Assembly (NCBI GenBank): GCA_002102225.1
Contig: LQPB01000093.1
Location: 1-51,131, forward strand
Direction: 5' to 3'
Length of the DNA: 51,131 nt
Source: Mycobacterium interjectum
GTDB taxonomy: Bacteria > Actinomycetota > Actinomycetes > Mycobacteriales > Mycobacteriaceae
This document shows positions 16,310 to 22,482 of this stretch, one piece after another. Position numbers and translations under genes: made by a program. Under the pieces are notes generated by a model. The model ran no database searches. It saw only the letters and a list, made by a program, of their open reading frames with translations, and was not told the origin of the DNA. How positions within the stretch are numbered: the stretch's first letter is position 1; every line of letters begins with the position of its first letter.

Positions 16310-16354
16310 ACTGTACCATCCGGCGACCATTGACATACGGATGAACCGTATGAG
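16310..16354. promoter_or_regulatory. Divergent promoters with 19-bp operator
   Basis: A perfect 7-bp inverted repeat, CATACGG-ATGAA-CCGTATG, spans 16334-16352. On the plus strand a consensus-like TTGACA (16330-16335) overlaps its left arm. On the minus strand TACAGT (16315-16310) is a good -10 box for the leftward regulator, with its -35 region inside the palindrome. A protein bound here would affect both directions, as in a lysogeny switch. The binding protein is presumably the 15610-16302 product; this is an inference. Confidence 0.6.
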
Positions 16355-16545
16355 ACCGTTTGACGGTCAGCGTGGGACACGGCAACGGGGCCGATGGACC
16401 GGAACCCGGACACAGCCGGGCCGACAGGCCGGGATGGAAGTGCAACGGGATGCGGCCCTTACCGAGCTGGCGACACCGCTCAAACGAGCAACCCACGGCA
16501 GCGGACAGGGCTGCCATTGGCGAATCATCAAGAGAGGCAATTCAA

Positions 16546-16755
16546 ATGAAGATCAACGATCCGAAAGCAAGCTACTCACAAGTTCACGGTGTTTTCTTGA
16601 ACACAGAGCGCGCCGACGACCACGGGCTGCATGTGCTGGTAAAGCCGCGGTCGCTCAAAGCCAAAGACGGGATGGTCACCTTTACCGCCATCGTCTTGGA
16701 GTCAGACGTTGAGTCGTTGTACGTGCCGCCCAGCGAACGTCTGGCCAACCGATGA
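16546..16755 (+). CDS. 69-residue hypothetical early protein
   Basis: It starts at ATG 16546 after an AGAGAGG ribosome site and encodes MKINDPKASYSQVHGVFLNT, continuing to YVPPSERLANR. The composition suggests a small beta-rich domain (VFLNTERADDHGLHVLVKPRSL, GMVTFTAIVLESDVESLYV). It is the first gene of the rightward early operon and overlaps the next start (ATGA). No family is recognised. Confidence 0.7.
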   Translation: MKINDPKASYSQVHGVFLNTERADDHGLHVLVKPRSLKAKDGMVTFTAIVLESDVESLYVPPSERLANR

Positions 16756-17048
16756 CCGGGATCGAAGGGGCGGCTCCGGCCGCCCCCAAACCACACGAAA
16801 TGGTCGGAATCGCAGACGCTGCAAACGAATTGGGGATCAGCGAGAGTCTAATGATAAGCATGCTGGCCGACTCCGGCCTGCTGCTGGTGATCCCCGGCAC
16901 CGAGGATGAGCGGTGCGGGAAGGTGACTAAGGTCCCCGACCTTGAGGTGCCCCTGCCGGTGCACGTGGACGACTGCGAATGCCGGTTCATCGCCAGCCCC
17001 CACCCAGACATCGTGCCGATGGGCGGGTCTTGTGAAGACCGAGGTTGA
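16752..17048 (+). CDS. 98-residue protein with possible HTH
   Basis: Its start codon overlaps the preceding stop (ATGA at 16752). Residues 15-45 (HEMVGIADAANELGISESLMISMLADSGLLLV) resemble a MerR- or excisionase-type helix-turn-helix. The C-terminal half contains CECRF and ends SCEDRG with three Cys, possibly a metal site. It could be an excision or directionality factor or an early regulator; no direct evidence separates these. Confidence 0.6.
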   Translation: MTGIEGAAPAAPKPHEMVGIADAANELGISESLMISMLADSGLLLVIPGTEDERCGKVTKVPDLEVPLPVHVDDCECRFIASPHPDIVPMGGSCEDRG

Positions 17049-18120
17049 CTGGTCCGGGCTCACGTACCAGACGGCCGCCAAGCTGGGGCGGCCCACGTTC
17101 AAGATGACCCAAGCCGAGATGGGCGGGCAGGCAAAGCGTCTGGCGGGCGGCGTCGGCAAGCACGACAGCCCGCCGTGGACGCCTGTAGTAAAGACCCCGA
17201 TCGTCTACCCCGAGAGCAAGAACCGCCAAGCGAAATGCTGGCACCTGACCGACTACGACAGCATCGAAGAGGTTCCGTCGTGGGAGGCCGAGATCATCCC
17301 ACCGAGGCCACCGCTGCAAGGTCGGAAGAAGGATTACCACTCTGACGACCCGTACTGCCCCGGTTGGTATCCGGGGCTCCGTACGGACGTGGGTAAGCGG
17401 AGCCGTGATGAGCACCAGAAGCGTGCCAAGCGGCAGCGGTTCGATGACCAAGGCCGGGTGTGGCTCGATGGGCTCGCGCCGGGCCGGACCTGGGACGGAA
17501 AGGACCGTGTACGCGCCGCGCCGGGTCGTCAGATCGACCCGGACGGGCGAGACGATGACGACGGTGAGGTACAGCATCGCTTCCGCCGCGTCGACCCAGA
17601 CCACGACGGCGGCCGAGCGCCCGGAGGTGGGCCGGTCACGATGCGCCCCGGCACCTGGCACGTGGTCACCAAGAAATGGTCGACCGCGCACACCCGCTGC
17701 GAGGTGTGCGGTGGTGGCCTTGTCAAGGCAGCCGCCCCGGCGGACGCCTGCGAGTTCGGCGAACCGATGGCCGGATGCGTGTGCAACGGGTGCCTGTGGG
17801 ACACGTTGAACGACACCAAGCGGAAGTACTGCCCCGGCGAGTGCACCACCGAGGGGAATCGGCGCACCAGATCTCGGCCGGGATTCCTCCGGCGGACCAT
17901 CGGGGGGCGCCGAACGTCGTGGTACGCGCAACCGGGGTTTCCCGATTGCGACCCCGAGCCAGCGGGCGTCATCTGGAAATTCTCCCGCTGGCAGTTCGAG
18001 CGGGCAGGATCACCGCCGCTGTACGGCGACCCCACCGGGGAGACCGCGGTGACCCGCTTACTCGCAGTCAGGCTGGAAAATCCGAGCGCGACGGCCTGGG
18101 CCATCAAGAGGGCAGCGTGA
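17032..18120 (+). CDS. Cys-rich hypothetical phage protein
   Basis: GTG at 17032 is taken as the start (17-base overlap with the previous gene). The in-frame ATG at 16942 would add 30 residues of out-of-frame-type sequence from the upstream gene. About 362 residues, basic and polar in the middle (SRDEHQKRAKRQRF). The C-terminal third carries Cys pairs: RCEVCGGG, CEFGEPMAGCVCNGC and YCPGEC, which look like structural zinc sites. Trp and Gly are frequent. No enzyme motif is recognised. The gene lies between early regulators and the replication region, so a role in DNA metabolism is plausible but not shown. Confidence 0.55.
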   Translation: MKTEVDWSGLTYQTAAKLGRPTFKMTQAEMGGQAKRLAGGVGKHDSPPWTPVVKTPIVYPESKNRQAKCWHLTDYDSIEEVPSWEAEIIPPRPPLQGRKKDYHSDDPYCPGWYPGLRTDVGKRSRDEHQKRAKRQRFDDQGRVWLDGLAPGRTWDGKDRVRAAPGRQIDPDGRDDDDGEVQHRFRRVDPDHDGGRAPGGGPVTMRPGTWHVVTKKWSTAHTRCEVCGGGLVKAAAPADACEFGEPMAGCVCNGCLWDTLNDTKRKYCPGECTTEGNRRTRSRPGFLRRTIGGRRTSWYAQPGFPDCDPEPAGVIWKFSRWQFERAGSPPLYGDPTGETAVTRLLAVRLENPSATAWAIKRAA

Positions 18121-18374
18121 ACCGTTACCAGATCGTTACGTGGATTTCCCCCGAAACGGTCGATTTGCTCCCTAAGAATGGAGGGCACAAGAAACAGGCC
18201 ACCGTTTCCGGCCGCCTGCGACGACAGTACGCGCACCACGCGACCGCTGTCAACACCAGACTTGCCGCTCCCGGTGTGCGCCCACCTTTCCGCACCGGTC
18301 GAGCAGCAAGCGCGGGCACGGCTGGCGGGCGTGCCCTCGGGACCGACCTAACCCTCTGCGGGTCGGTCCCATGA
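18117..18374 (+). CDS. 85-residue basic hypothetical protein
   Basis: It starts at GTG 18117, overlapping the stop of the preceding gene (GTGA). It begins MNRYQIVTWISPETVDLLP and is rich in Arg, Ala and Gly after residue 30, including GRLRRQYAHHATAVNTRL. The coupling overlap supports translation. The C-terminal half may be a read-through of structured DNA, so the length is less certain. No family recognised. Confidence 0.45.
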   Translation: MNRYQIVTWISPETVDLLPKNGGHKKQATVSGRLRRQYAHHATAVNTRLAAPGVRPPFRTGRAASAGTAGGRALGTDLTLCGSVP

Positions 18375-18399
18375 ACTTCATCGGGTGCCACTGAACGCT

Positions 18400-18524
18400 C
18401 GGTAAAGCCGTGGGCTACCTACCCACGGATAAGACGGGTTTGCCAGCCCGTCGCACTTCCTTTCTGAGTGGGAAACACCCTCGGGCCGCTGACTTGCAAC
18501 AGCGGCTCGGGGGCTCTCTCTTTT
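18400..18524 (+). ncRNA. Candidate structured RNA with three hairpins
   Basis: Three stable hairpins follow one another in a gene-free gap: CCGTGGG/CCCACGG at 18408-18428 (7-base loop), GACGGG/CCCGTC at 18433-18452 (8-base loop), and a 14-bp stem at 18478-18513 with two GU wobbles and an ACTTGCAA loop, followed by CTCTCTCTTTT. The order (stem, stem, terminator stem) is that of a small RNA or a structured leader. No promoter is obvious and no RNA family is recognised. Confidence 0.45.
18478..18524 (+). terminator. Intrinsic terminator
   Basis: A 14-bp stem (18478-18491 with 18500-18513) closes an 8-base loop and is followed by a pyrimidine run ending TTTT. It ends transcription of the rightward early genes, or terminates the RNA suggested at 18400. 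Confidence 0.7.
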
Positions 18525-18592
18525 GACCTTCAACGGATAGACCGATCGGCCGTCAGCGGCGGCCGAACCGACGATGAGCGTCTGCGGCGCTC

Positions 18593-18775
18593 GTGAAAGC
18601 GATTACCACCATGGCAGCGTCACGCTGTACCCGACACACACACCGCGGCCCCCAGGACTTCCGGCCCAACGGCCGGTGCATCCACTGCTCGCGCGAAGCG
18701 CAGCGCCGCTACATGGCCGAGTGCCGTGCCGCCCGTAGGCGCCTGCGGGCCGTCGAGGCGGCCCTGGCCGTCTGA
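18593..18775 (+). CDS. 60-residue basic protein with possible zinc knuckle
   Basis: GTG at 18593 gives 60 residues; ATG at 18611 is an alternative start. The sequence SRCTRHTHRGPQDFRPNGRC, then IHCSREAQRRY, has Cys and His spaced as in small phage zinc-binding proteins (CxxxH near residue 12, then CxxC near residue 29). The C-terminal helix is Arg/Ala-rich (AECRAARRRLRAVEAALAV). A strong terminator follows at once. Likely DNA- or RNA-binding; function unknown. Confidence 0.55.
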   Translation: MKAITTMAASRCTRHTHRGPQDFRPNGRCIHCSREAQRRYMAECRAARRRLRAVEAALAV

Positions 18776-18792
18776 GGACGGCTCGCCCAGCT

Positions 18793-18818
18793 AAAACCCC
18801 CTGCCCGTAGGGGGTTTT
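18793..18818. terminator. Bidirectional intrinsic terminator
   Basis: AAAACCCCCT-GCCCGT-AGGGGGTTTT: a 10-bp perfect stem with A-run and T-run on both sides, so it can work in either direction. It separates the 60-residue gene from the replication gene pair. Confidence 0.85.
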
Positions 18819-18902
18819 GTCCGTCAGCGGCCAACTCAGGCCGCAAACGGAGTGTCCAGGAGGCACACACGTCCAACCCGCAACCCCGAGAAGGGAAACA
18901 CC

Positions 18903-19070
18903 ATGAACACAGTCGACACCGAAGACCTACCCGAGGCCGCCCAGGACATCATCCGAGACCTTCGCCGCGAGTGCGCCAGGACGCGCGCCGAGCGGAACGA
19001 GGCCCGCAAGGCACTAGCCGCGCTGGCATCGCAGGTTGCTGATGTGCTGACGGCTCGGGCCGATGTCTGA
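18903..19070 (+). CDS. 55-residue acidic/helical hypothetical protein
   Basis: ATG at 18903 follows GAGAAGGG. The protein is almost wholly helical, with an acidic N-terminus (NTVDTEDLPEAAQDIIRDL) and an Arg/Glu heptad-like stretch (RRECARTRAERNEARKAL), which suggests a short coiled coil. It overlaps the start of the next gene by 8 bases, so it is coupled to the replication-initiator-like protein and may work with it. Confidence 0.65.
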   Translation: MNTVDTEDLPEAAQDIIRDLRRECARTRAERNEARKALAALASQVADVLTARADV

Positions 19071-19731
19071 GAAACGAACCACGATCCTCGACTGGCAGCG
19101 GGCCTATTTTCGGGACCACGCAGACCCGAAGCTCCGGCACACCTGGCCCTCGATGGCCGTGCTGATGACCCACGCCGACAAGAGCCTTGAATGCTTCCCC
19201 TCGCAGGCGAAGATAGCGAGGGCTGCGGGGATCAAAGACCCGGATACGGTGCGAAGGCACCTGAAGGCGAACGAGGATGCTGGCTGGCTGCAGAAACTCC
19301 GCACAGGTGGACCCGGAAACGGCACGAACCTCTATCGGTTCGTCATCCCCTCCCCGCTACAGCGCGGGGACATCCCTGCTACAGCGCGGGGAGCTATCCC
19401 CGCTGTGGAGTGGTCCAAACTGTCCAATAGAACTGGGCAGGTAACTGCCCAGGTAACTGTAGGGGAGACATCCCCGCTACAGCGCGGGGAGGGCCAGAAG
19501 GCTGCCGAAGGCGGCAGCCCATCCATCGAGCCAAAATCTGGCTCGGGGGGTGAATCTTTCGGCCAACACGACCGAAGGTCGACTGCGGAACCCTATCCCC
19601 GCTCCACCGCGGGGAGGGTGTCCCCCGACTGGCCGGGGGATACGCACCGGGCGTCCGAGGCCTGCGACTCAGGGACGGGAGACCCGCGAGACCCGTTCTC
19701 AGCGTCTTTCGTGCCAGCGCAGGCACGGTGA
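19063..19731 (+). CDS. HTH replication-initiator-like protein with origin-like iterons
   Basis: 222 residues. The N-terminal 90 form a winged-helix domain typical of phage and plasmid helix-turn-helix replication proteins: DWQRAYFRDHADPKLRHTWPSMAVLM, SLECFPSQAKIARAAGIKD (recognition region) and TVRRHLKANEDAGWL, then a wing (GTNLYRF). After residue 95 the protein becomes a low-complexity, probably disordered tail (SPLQRGD, SPLQRGE). The tail is encoded over a series of 20-bp palindromes at the DNA level. Its position after the coupled 55-residue gene and before the structural genes, with the embedded repeats, suggests it initiates replication at its own gene, as lambda O does. This role is inferred; it could instead be a regulator. 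Confidence 0.65.
   Translation: MSEKRTTILDWQRAYFRDHADPKLRHTWPSMAVLMTHADKSLECFPSQAKIARAAGIKDPDTVRRHLKANEDAGWLQKLRTGGPGNGTNLYRFVIPSPLQRGDIPATARGAIPAVEWSKLSNRTGQVTAQVTVGETSPLQRGEGQKAAEGGSPSIEPKSGSGGESFGQHDRRSTAEPYPRSTAGRVSPDWPGDTHRASEACDSGTGDPRDPFSASFVPAQAR
19351..19640. repeat. Array of 20-bp palindromic iterons (candidate origin)
   Basis: Copies with 7-6-7 geometry: 19351-19370 and 19471-19490 (identical, TCCCCGC-TACAGC-GCGGGGA), 19373-19392 (one arm mismatch), 19596-19615 (spacer TCCACC) and 19621-19640 (TCCCCCG-ACTGGC-CGGGGGA, compensatory changes in both arms). A half-site lies at 19397. The first three starts are 22 and 24 bases apart, about two helical turns. A GGGCAG/CTGCCC hairpin and less GC-rich DNA lie between the two groups (19411-19460). 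The compensatory arm changes point to selection on DNA symmetry and not only on the protein. Confidence 0.75.
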
Positions 19732-19754
19732 CCCAACCAACACTCGCCACGGAG

Positions 19755-19784
19755 GCCCCAGGGGATTTCCCTGGGGCTTTTCCA
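19755..19784 (+). terminator. Intrinsic terminator after the iteron gene
   Basis: GCCCCAGGG-GATTT-CCCTGGGGC followed by TTTTCC: a perfect 9-bp stem with a 5-base loop, 24 bases after the stop of the initiator-like gene. It insulates replication genes from the structural genes downstream. Confidence 0.85.
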
Positions 19785-19808
19785 TTTTCACAACACAGGA
19801 AGGGTGAC

Positions 19809-19961
19809 ATGAACCCACTTGAAGAGGCCGCCTACCGGGCGGCCGAGTACGGCGGTGGCCCCGCGATGGTCATCGACGTGCCCGACAGTGCGTCGATCGC
19901 CGTGGGCGACAGCGATCGCGAGCACATGCTCGACGGCGCCGTGATCTCGATGTGGCGCTGA
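19809..19961 (+). CDS. 50-residue hypothetical protein
   Basis: ATG at 19809 follows a GGAAGGGTG ribosome site. The protein starts MNPLEEAAYRAAEYGGGPAM and ends HMLDGAVISMWR. It overlaps the next start (TGATG). It opens the structural-gene operon; no family is recognised. Confidence 0.6.
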   Translation: MNPLEEAAYRAAEYGGGPAMVIDVPDSASIAVGDSDREHMLDGAVISMWR

Positions 19962-20152
19962 TGCCGACGTTCGAGGAGTACGCGGAGCGCACGGAGCCGT
20001 ACAACGCCGCCATCGAGGCGGCCGGAGACCTGCCCTGGTACCGAGACCCCGAGAAGGTCGCGAAGTTGGAGCAGCACATACCCGGCATCACCGCCATGAC
20101 CGAAGACGAACGGCGCCGAGCGCTGTTCAACCACCACCGAGGAGCAGCGTGA
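19961..20152 (+). CDS. 63-residue hypothetical protein
   Basis: ATG at 19961 shares bases with the previous stop. The sequence (MPTFEEYAERTEPYNAAIEAA, DPEKVAKLEQHIPGITAMTEDERRRALFNHHRG) is helical and charged. It overlaps the next gene (GTGA). Function unknown; its place just before the scaffold and capsid genes suggests a head-assembly or regulatory role. Confidence 0.6.
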   Translation: MPTFEEYAERTEPYNAAIEAAGDLPWYRDPEKVAKLEQHIPGITAMTEDERRRALFNHHRGAA

Positions 20153-20655
20153 CCACGACCGAACAAGCCACGACCCCCGAAACGGGTGCCAGCGGAGCTG
20201 GCCCCCTCACGGGCAGCGCCTCTGACGCTCCCGCTGGAGCCCACATCGACGGAGAGCCACAAACAGAGGCCCCCGAGGGTGGCAGCACTGGAGAGCCGCA
20301 GAACGGCTCTGAGGGCCACCTGCCCCGTGAGGCTCGGTATCGAGTCGAGCGCAACGAGGCCCGTGCCCAAGTCGAGGCCTTGCAGACCCGCGAGGTCGAA
20401 CGGCTCGCGGCGGATCATCTCTCCCAACCCGGCGACCTCCTGGCCCTCGGCGGCGTCACCCTGGCTGAATTGCTCGGCGAAGACGGCTTCGTGGACCCGG
20501 AAGCGGTGGCCGAGGCGGCTGCCGCGCTCATCTTGGGGCGGCCGGGCCTGGCGAAGAATCCGCGTGTTGCCGCTACCGACCCGACGCAAGGTCGCGGCGG
20601 TGGTCCGCTCGCACCATCGCGGCCGACCGAGTTCTCCGGCATGTTCGGCCCGTAG
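20149..20655 (+). CDS. Putative capsid scaffold protein
   Basis: 168 residues from GTG 20149. The first 55 residues are Thr/Gly/Pro/Glu-rich and disordered. The middle is a charged helix (REARYRVERNEARAQVEALQTREVERLAADHL), and the C-terminus is Gly/Pro-rich and ends SRPTEFSGMFGP. A disordered start, coiled-coil centre and position directly before the major capsid gene are characteristic of phage scaffolding proteins. The assignment rests on these general features. Confidence 0.65.
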   Translation: MTTTEQATTPETGASGAGPLTGSASDAPAGAHIDGEPQTEAPEGGSTGEPQNGSEGHLPREARYRVERNEARAQVEALQTREVERLAADHLSQPGDLLALGGVTLAELLGEDGFVDPEAVAEAAAALILGRPGLAKNPRVAATDPTQGRGGGPLAPSRPTEFSGMFGP

Positions 20656-20677
20656 CAAGCGCCGCCTAGCGCGGCAA

Positions 20678-20723
20678 TCCCCGAGTGGTCTCACGCGGCC
20701 GGGTTCGATTCCCGGCCGGGGAG
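20678..20723 (+). other. tRNA-like minihelix (acceptor plus T arm only)
   Basis: A perfect T arm, CCGGG-TTCGATT-CCCGG (20699-20715), carries the canonical T-loop. It is stacked on a 6-bp acceptor-like stem, TCCCCG (20678-20683) with CGGGGA (20717-20722). Only 14 bases lie between the acceptor 5' strand and the T arm, including a GTG/CAC mini-hairpin, so the D and anticodon arms are missing and it cannot be a decoding tRNA. It may be a decayed tRNA, an old attachment site or a functional tRNA mimic. Confidence 0.5.
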
Positions 20724-20745
20724 CTTCGTTGGTGCCACTTGCTCC

Positions 20746-20838
20746 GTCTGTGGCGGGGCAAAAGCCGGGCACCCGACGAATGCGTCTGTGGCGCAAGCCC
20801 GTTGGCGTTTAGCCATCGGGTAGGTACGGGTCTGTGGC
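20746..20838 (+). repeat. Three direct copies of GTCTGTGGC in the capsid leader
   Basis: GTCTGTGGC occurs at 20746-20754, 20784-20792 and 20830-20838. They lie in the 247-base non-coding leader between the scaffold and capsid genes, each followed by a GC-rich segment able to fold back. Whether they act in RNA or DNA cannot be told. Confidence 0.5.
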
Positions 20839-20854
20839 CCGTCCTTGAATCCGA

Positions 20855-20889
20855 GGCTCCAACCAAAAGGGTTGGGGCCGTTTGTTTTC
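20855..20889 (+). terminator. Terminator-like hairpin just before the capsid gene
   Basis: GGCTCCAACC (20855-20864) pairs with GGTTGGGGCC (20870-20879), one T-G wobble, 5-base loop, followed by GTTTGTTTT. It lies only 14 bases before the capsid ATG and directly ahead of its ribosome site (GGGAG at 20891-20895). Such placement suggests attenuation of capsid expression, or a processing site giving a protected 5' end. Confidence 0.6.
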
Positions 20890-20902
20890 AGGGAGAAAAC
20901 AC

Positions 20903-21772
20903 ATGTCAGTAACAAACGCCGGTCTGGACCAAGCATTCACTCCTGAGTCCTACGGCAAGCTGGTCGACACCGTCATTGAGACGGCCTCGACCGCGTTCAA
21001 CCCGGCCGTGGCTACCGTGCTGAACATCTCCTCGGAGTCGATCCGTATCCCGCTGCTCACCAGCGACGTGGATTCCGGGTGGTACGACGAGCTGGACAGC
21101 ATCACGGCCGACGACCCCACCACCGATGAGTTGGTGGTTACCCCCAAGGGCGTCAAGGCCTACACCCTCGTGTCCAACGAGAGTGTTGCCGACACCCAGC
21201 CCGCTATCGCGAACCTGATCGGCAACTCGATCGGGCGCTCGATCGCGACGAAGATCGACGCGGCGTTCTTCAGCCTGTCGGCGGTCTCCAAGGGGCCTCA
21301 GCTCCCGATGGGCGTCACGTCCTACAGCTACGTCGACATCGCTGTGGCGAGCGCGACTTTCGATCACGTCAAGGACGGGATCAAGCTCGCGAAGGACAAC
21401 GGCGCCGAGCCGACCGCGATCATCATCAACCCGTCGGTCGAGGTGACCTGGCGCAAGATCAAGACCGCGACCGGCTACACCAGCTACCTGGTACAGGACG
21501 TGCCGTTGGCCACCGAGCAGCGTGCCGCCGGTTACGCCGGTTTCACGATCAGCGGTGTCCCGGTCTTCGTCAACCGCAGCGTTGACGCGCTGACCGCCGC
21601 GTGGATCGTTGACTCCTCCCAGGTCTTCACCGTTCGGCGCCAGGGAACGCAGATCGTGACCGACAAGTCGGCGGCGTTCCAGCAGGACGGCACCGCCGTC
21701 CGCGGTGTGGCTCGTGTCGACTTCGGCGTTACCAACCCGGCTGGTGTGGTCCGCCTGTTCGACCACGCGTGA
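20903..21772 (+). CDS. HK97-fold major capsid protein
   Basis: 289 residues from ATG 20903, placed 7 bases after GGGAG. The N-terminus (NAGLDQAFTPESYGKLVDTVIETASTAFNPAVATVLNI) and the order of segments (E-loop-like region VDSGWYDELDSITADDPTTDELVV, long helix LIGNSIGRSIATKIDAAFFS, P-domain AIIINPSVEVTWRKIKT, and a late VRRQGTQIVTDKSAAFQQDGTAVRGVARVDFGV) fit HK97-type capsids of actinobacterial phages and phiRv-type elements. No N-terminal delta domain is present, consistent with a separate scaffold. It is one of the few structural genes in the element, which suggests it builds small capsids or redirects a helper phage's assembly. Confidence 0.85.
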   Translation: MSVTNAGLDQAFTPESYGKLVDTVIETASTAFNPAVATVLNISSESIRIPLLTSDVDSGWYDELDSITADDPTTDELVVTPKGVKAYTLVSNESVADTQPAIANLIGNSIGRSIATKIDAAFFSLSAVSKGPQLPMGVTSYSYVDIAVASATFDHVKDGIKLAKDNGAEPTAIIINPSVEVTWRKIKTATGYTSYLVQDVPLATEQRAAGYAGFTISGVPVFVNRSVDALTAAWIVDSSQVFTVRRQGTQIVTDKSAAFQQDGTAVRGVARVDFGVTNPAGVVRLFDHA

Positions 21773-21816
21773 CCTGACCACCCCGGTGGGACAACACAAC
21801 TGAATAAGTAGCTGAG

Positions 21817-21840
21817 GGGCCGCCTTCCGGGGCGGCCCTT
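21817..21840. terminator. Bidirectional hairpin between convergent genes
   Basis: GGGCCGCC-TTCCGG-GGCGGCCC followed by TT, lying between the capsid stop and the stop of the leftward 127-residue gene. The stem is strong but the T-run is short. Confidence 0.6.
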
Positions 21841-21845
21841 CGGAC

Positions 21846-22229
21846 TCAGTCGCTGAGGGGGACCTCCCTGACGGTTTTCTCAACCGCCGCCAGGACACCC
21901 GACCAAGTAGACCAACTCGGGTCGGGGGTGTAACCGACCTCAAATGAGGGGTAGCTCTGCTCGATTCGTTCGACCAGCTCGCGCCAGTGCCGGGCGTCGT
22001 TCTCGATCCAATCGAGCAGCATCCCGGCTGCGTTAGTTAAGCCAGCGACCACGCGGGCAAGTACGTCAGCGATCGGCTCGTCGCCCCACCGCGCGACAAT
22101 CTCCTGCATTTCCTGCACCGCATCTACCGCTGCGTACTTCTCTCCACCGGCCTGGGCTTCTCTGATCACGGAGAGAGCGGCAAGGGTGTCCTCTTGCTGC
22201 TCGCGGGTCCATCGGACTGGCTCTGTCAT
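21846..22229 (-). CDS. 127-residue acidic hypothetical protein
   Basis: ATG at 22229 follows GGTGGGGCAG. An in-frame start at 22301 would overlap the upstream gene. The protein is acidic and largely helical (TREQQEDTLAALSVIREAQAGG, EMQEIVARWGDEPIADVLARVV, DWIENDARHWRELVERI). No catalytic motif is visible. It is the last gene of a four-gene leftward operon with an exported protein and a small HTH protein. Confidence 0.65.
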   Translation of the reverse strand: MTEPVRWTREQQEDTLAALSVIREAQAGGEKYAAVDAVQEMQEIVARWGDEPIADVLARVVAGLTNAAGMLLDWIENDARHWRELVERIEQSYPSFEVGYTPDPSWSTWSGVLAAVEKTVREVPLSD

Positions 22230-22243
22230 CTGCCCCACCGTAG

Positions 22244-22417
22244 TCAACTCCGACGACTCGGGCGGCCCCGGTTCCAACGGTCGATAGTCCGGGGCAACCA
22301 ACCCCGGACATCACCGATCAGTGCATCCGGCTCGGGCAGGTTGTACCGCCCGAGGGTGTCGGGCTTGACGCCGATCCGCTCGGCTACCTCGGTGCGACTC
22401 AGGTACCGCGTAGTCAT
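22244..22417 (-). CDS. Small excisionase/AlpA-like HTH protein (candidate RDF)
   Basis: 57 residues from ATG 22417. The sequence MTTRYLSRTEVAERIGVKPD followed by TLGRYNLPEPDALIGDVRGWL is a MerR/Xis-type winged helix: HTH at residues 7-25, a wing carrying the 'P-D' turn, then the terminal helix RTIDRWN. Such proteins are Xis, AlpA or recombination directionality factors. Since the element uses a serine integrase, this is a candidate directionality factor for excision. It could instead regulate the operon it lies in, binding the palindromes at 22995-23034. Confidence 0.75.
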   Translation of the reverse strand: MTTRYLSRTEVAERIGVKPDTLGRYNLPEPDALIGDVRGWLPRTIDRWNRGRPSRRS

Positions 22418-22440
22418 CTGCCCAGTCTCCCAACGACCAA

Positions 22441-22460
22441 GCCCCCGCCGAAGCGGGGGC
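22441..22460 (-). terminator. Strong hairpin upstream of the small HTH gene
   Basis: GCCCCCGC-CGAA-GCGGGGGC, an 8-bp perfect stem with a tetraloop, in the leader of the 57-residue HTH gene. No clean T-run follows on the minus strand, so it may attenuate transcription or stabilise mRNA rather than terminate. Confidence 0.4.
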
Positions 22461-22482
22461 CTGGCGGTGATGGGTGCCATGC

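Noticed and set aside
19351..19640. CRISPR array
   Set aside because: Repeats are 20 bp, palindromic over their full length, unevenly spaced and inside a coding gene; no spacer pattern and no cas genes.
20678..20723. A functional tRNA gene in the element
   Set aside because: The T arm and acceptor are good but only 14 bases separate the acceptor 5' strand from the T arm, so no anticodon arm can form; kept only as a tRNA-like structure.
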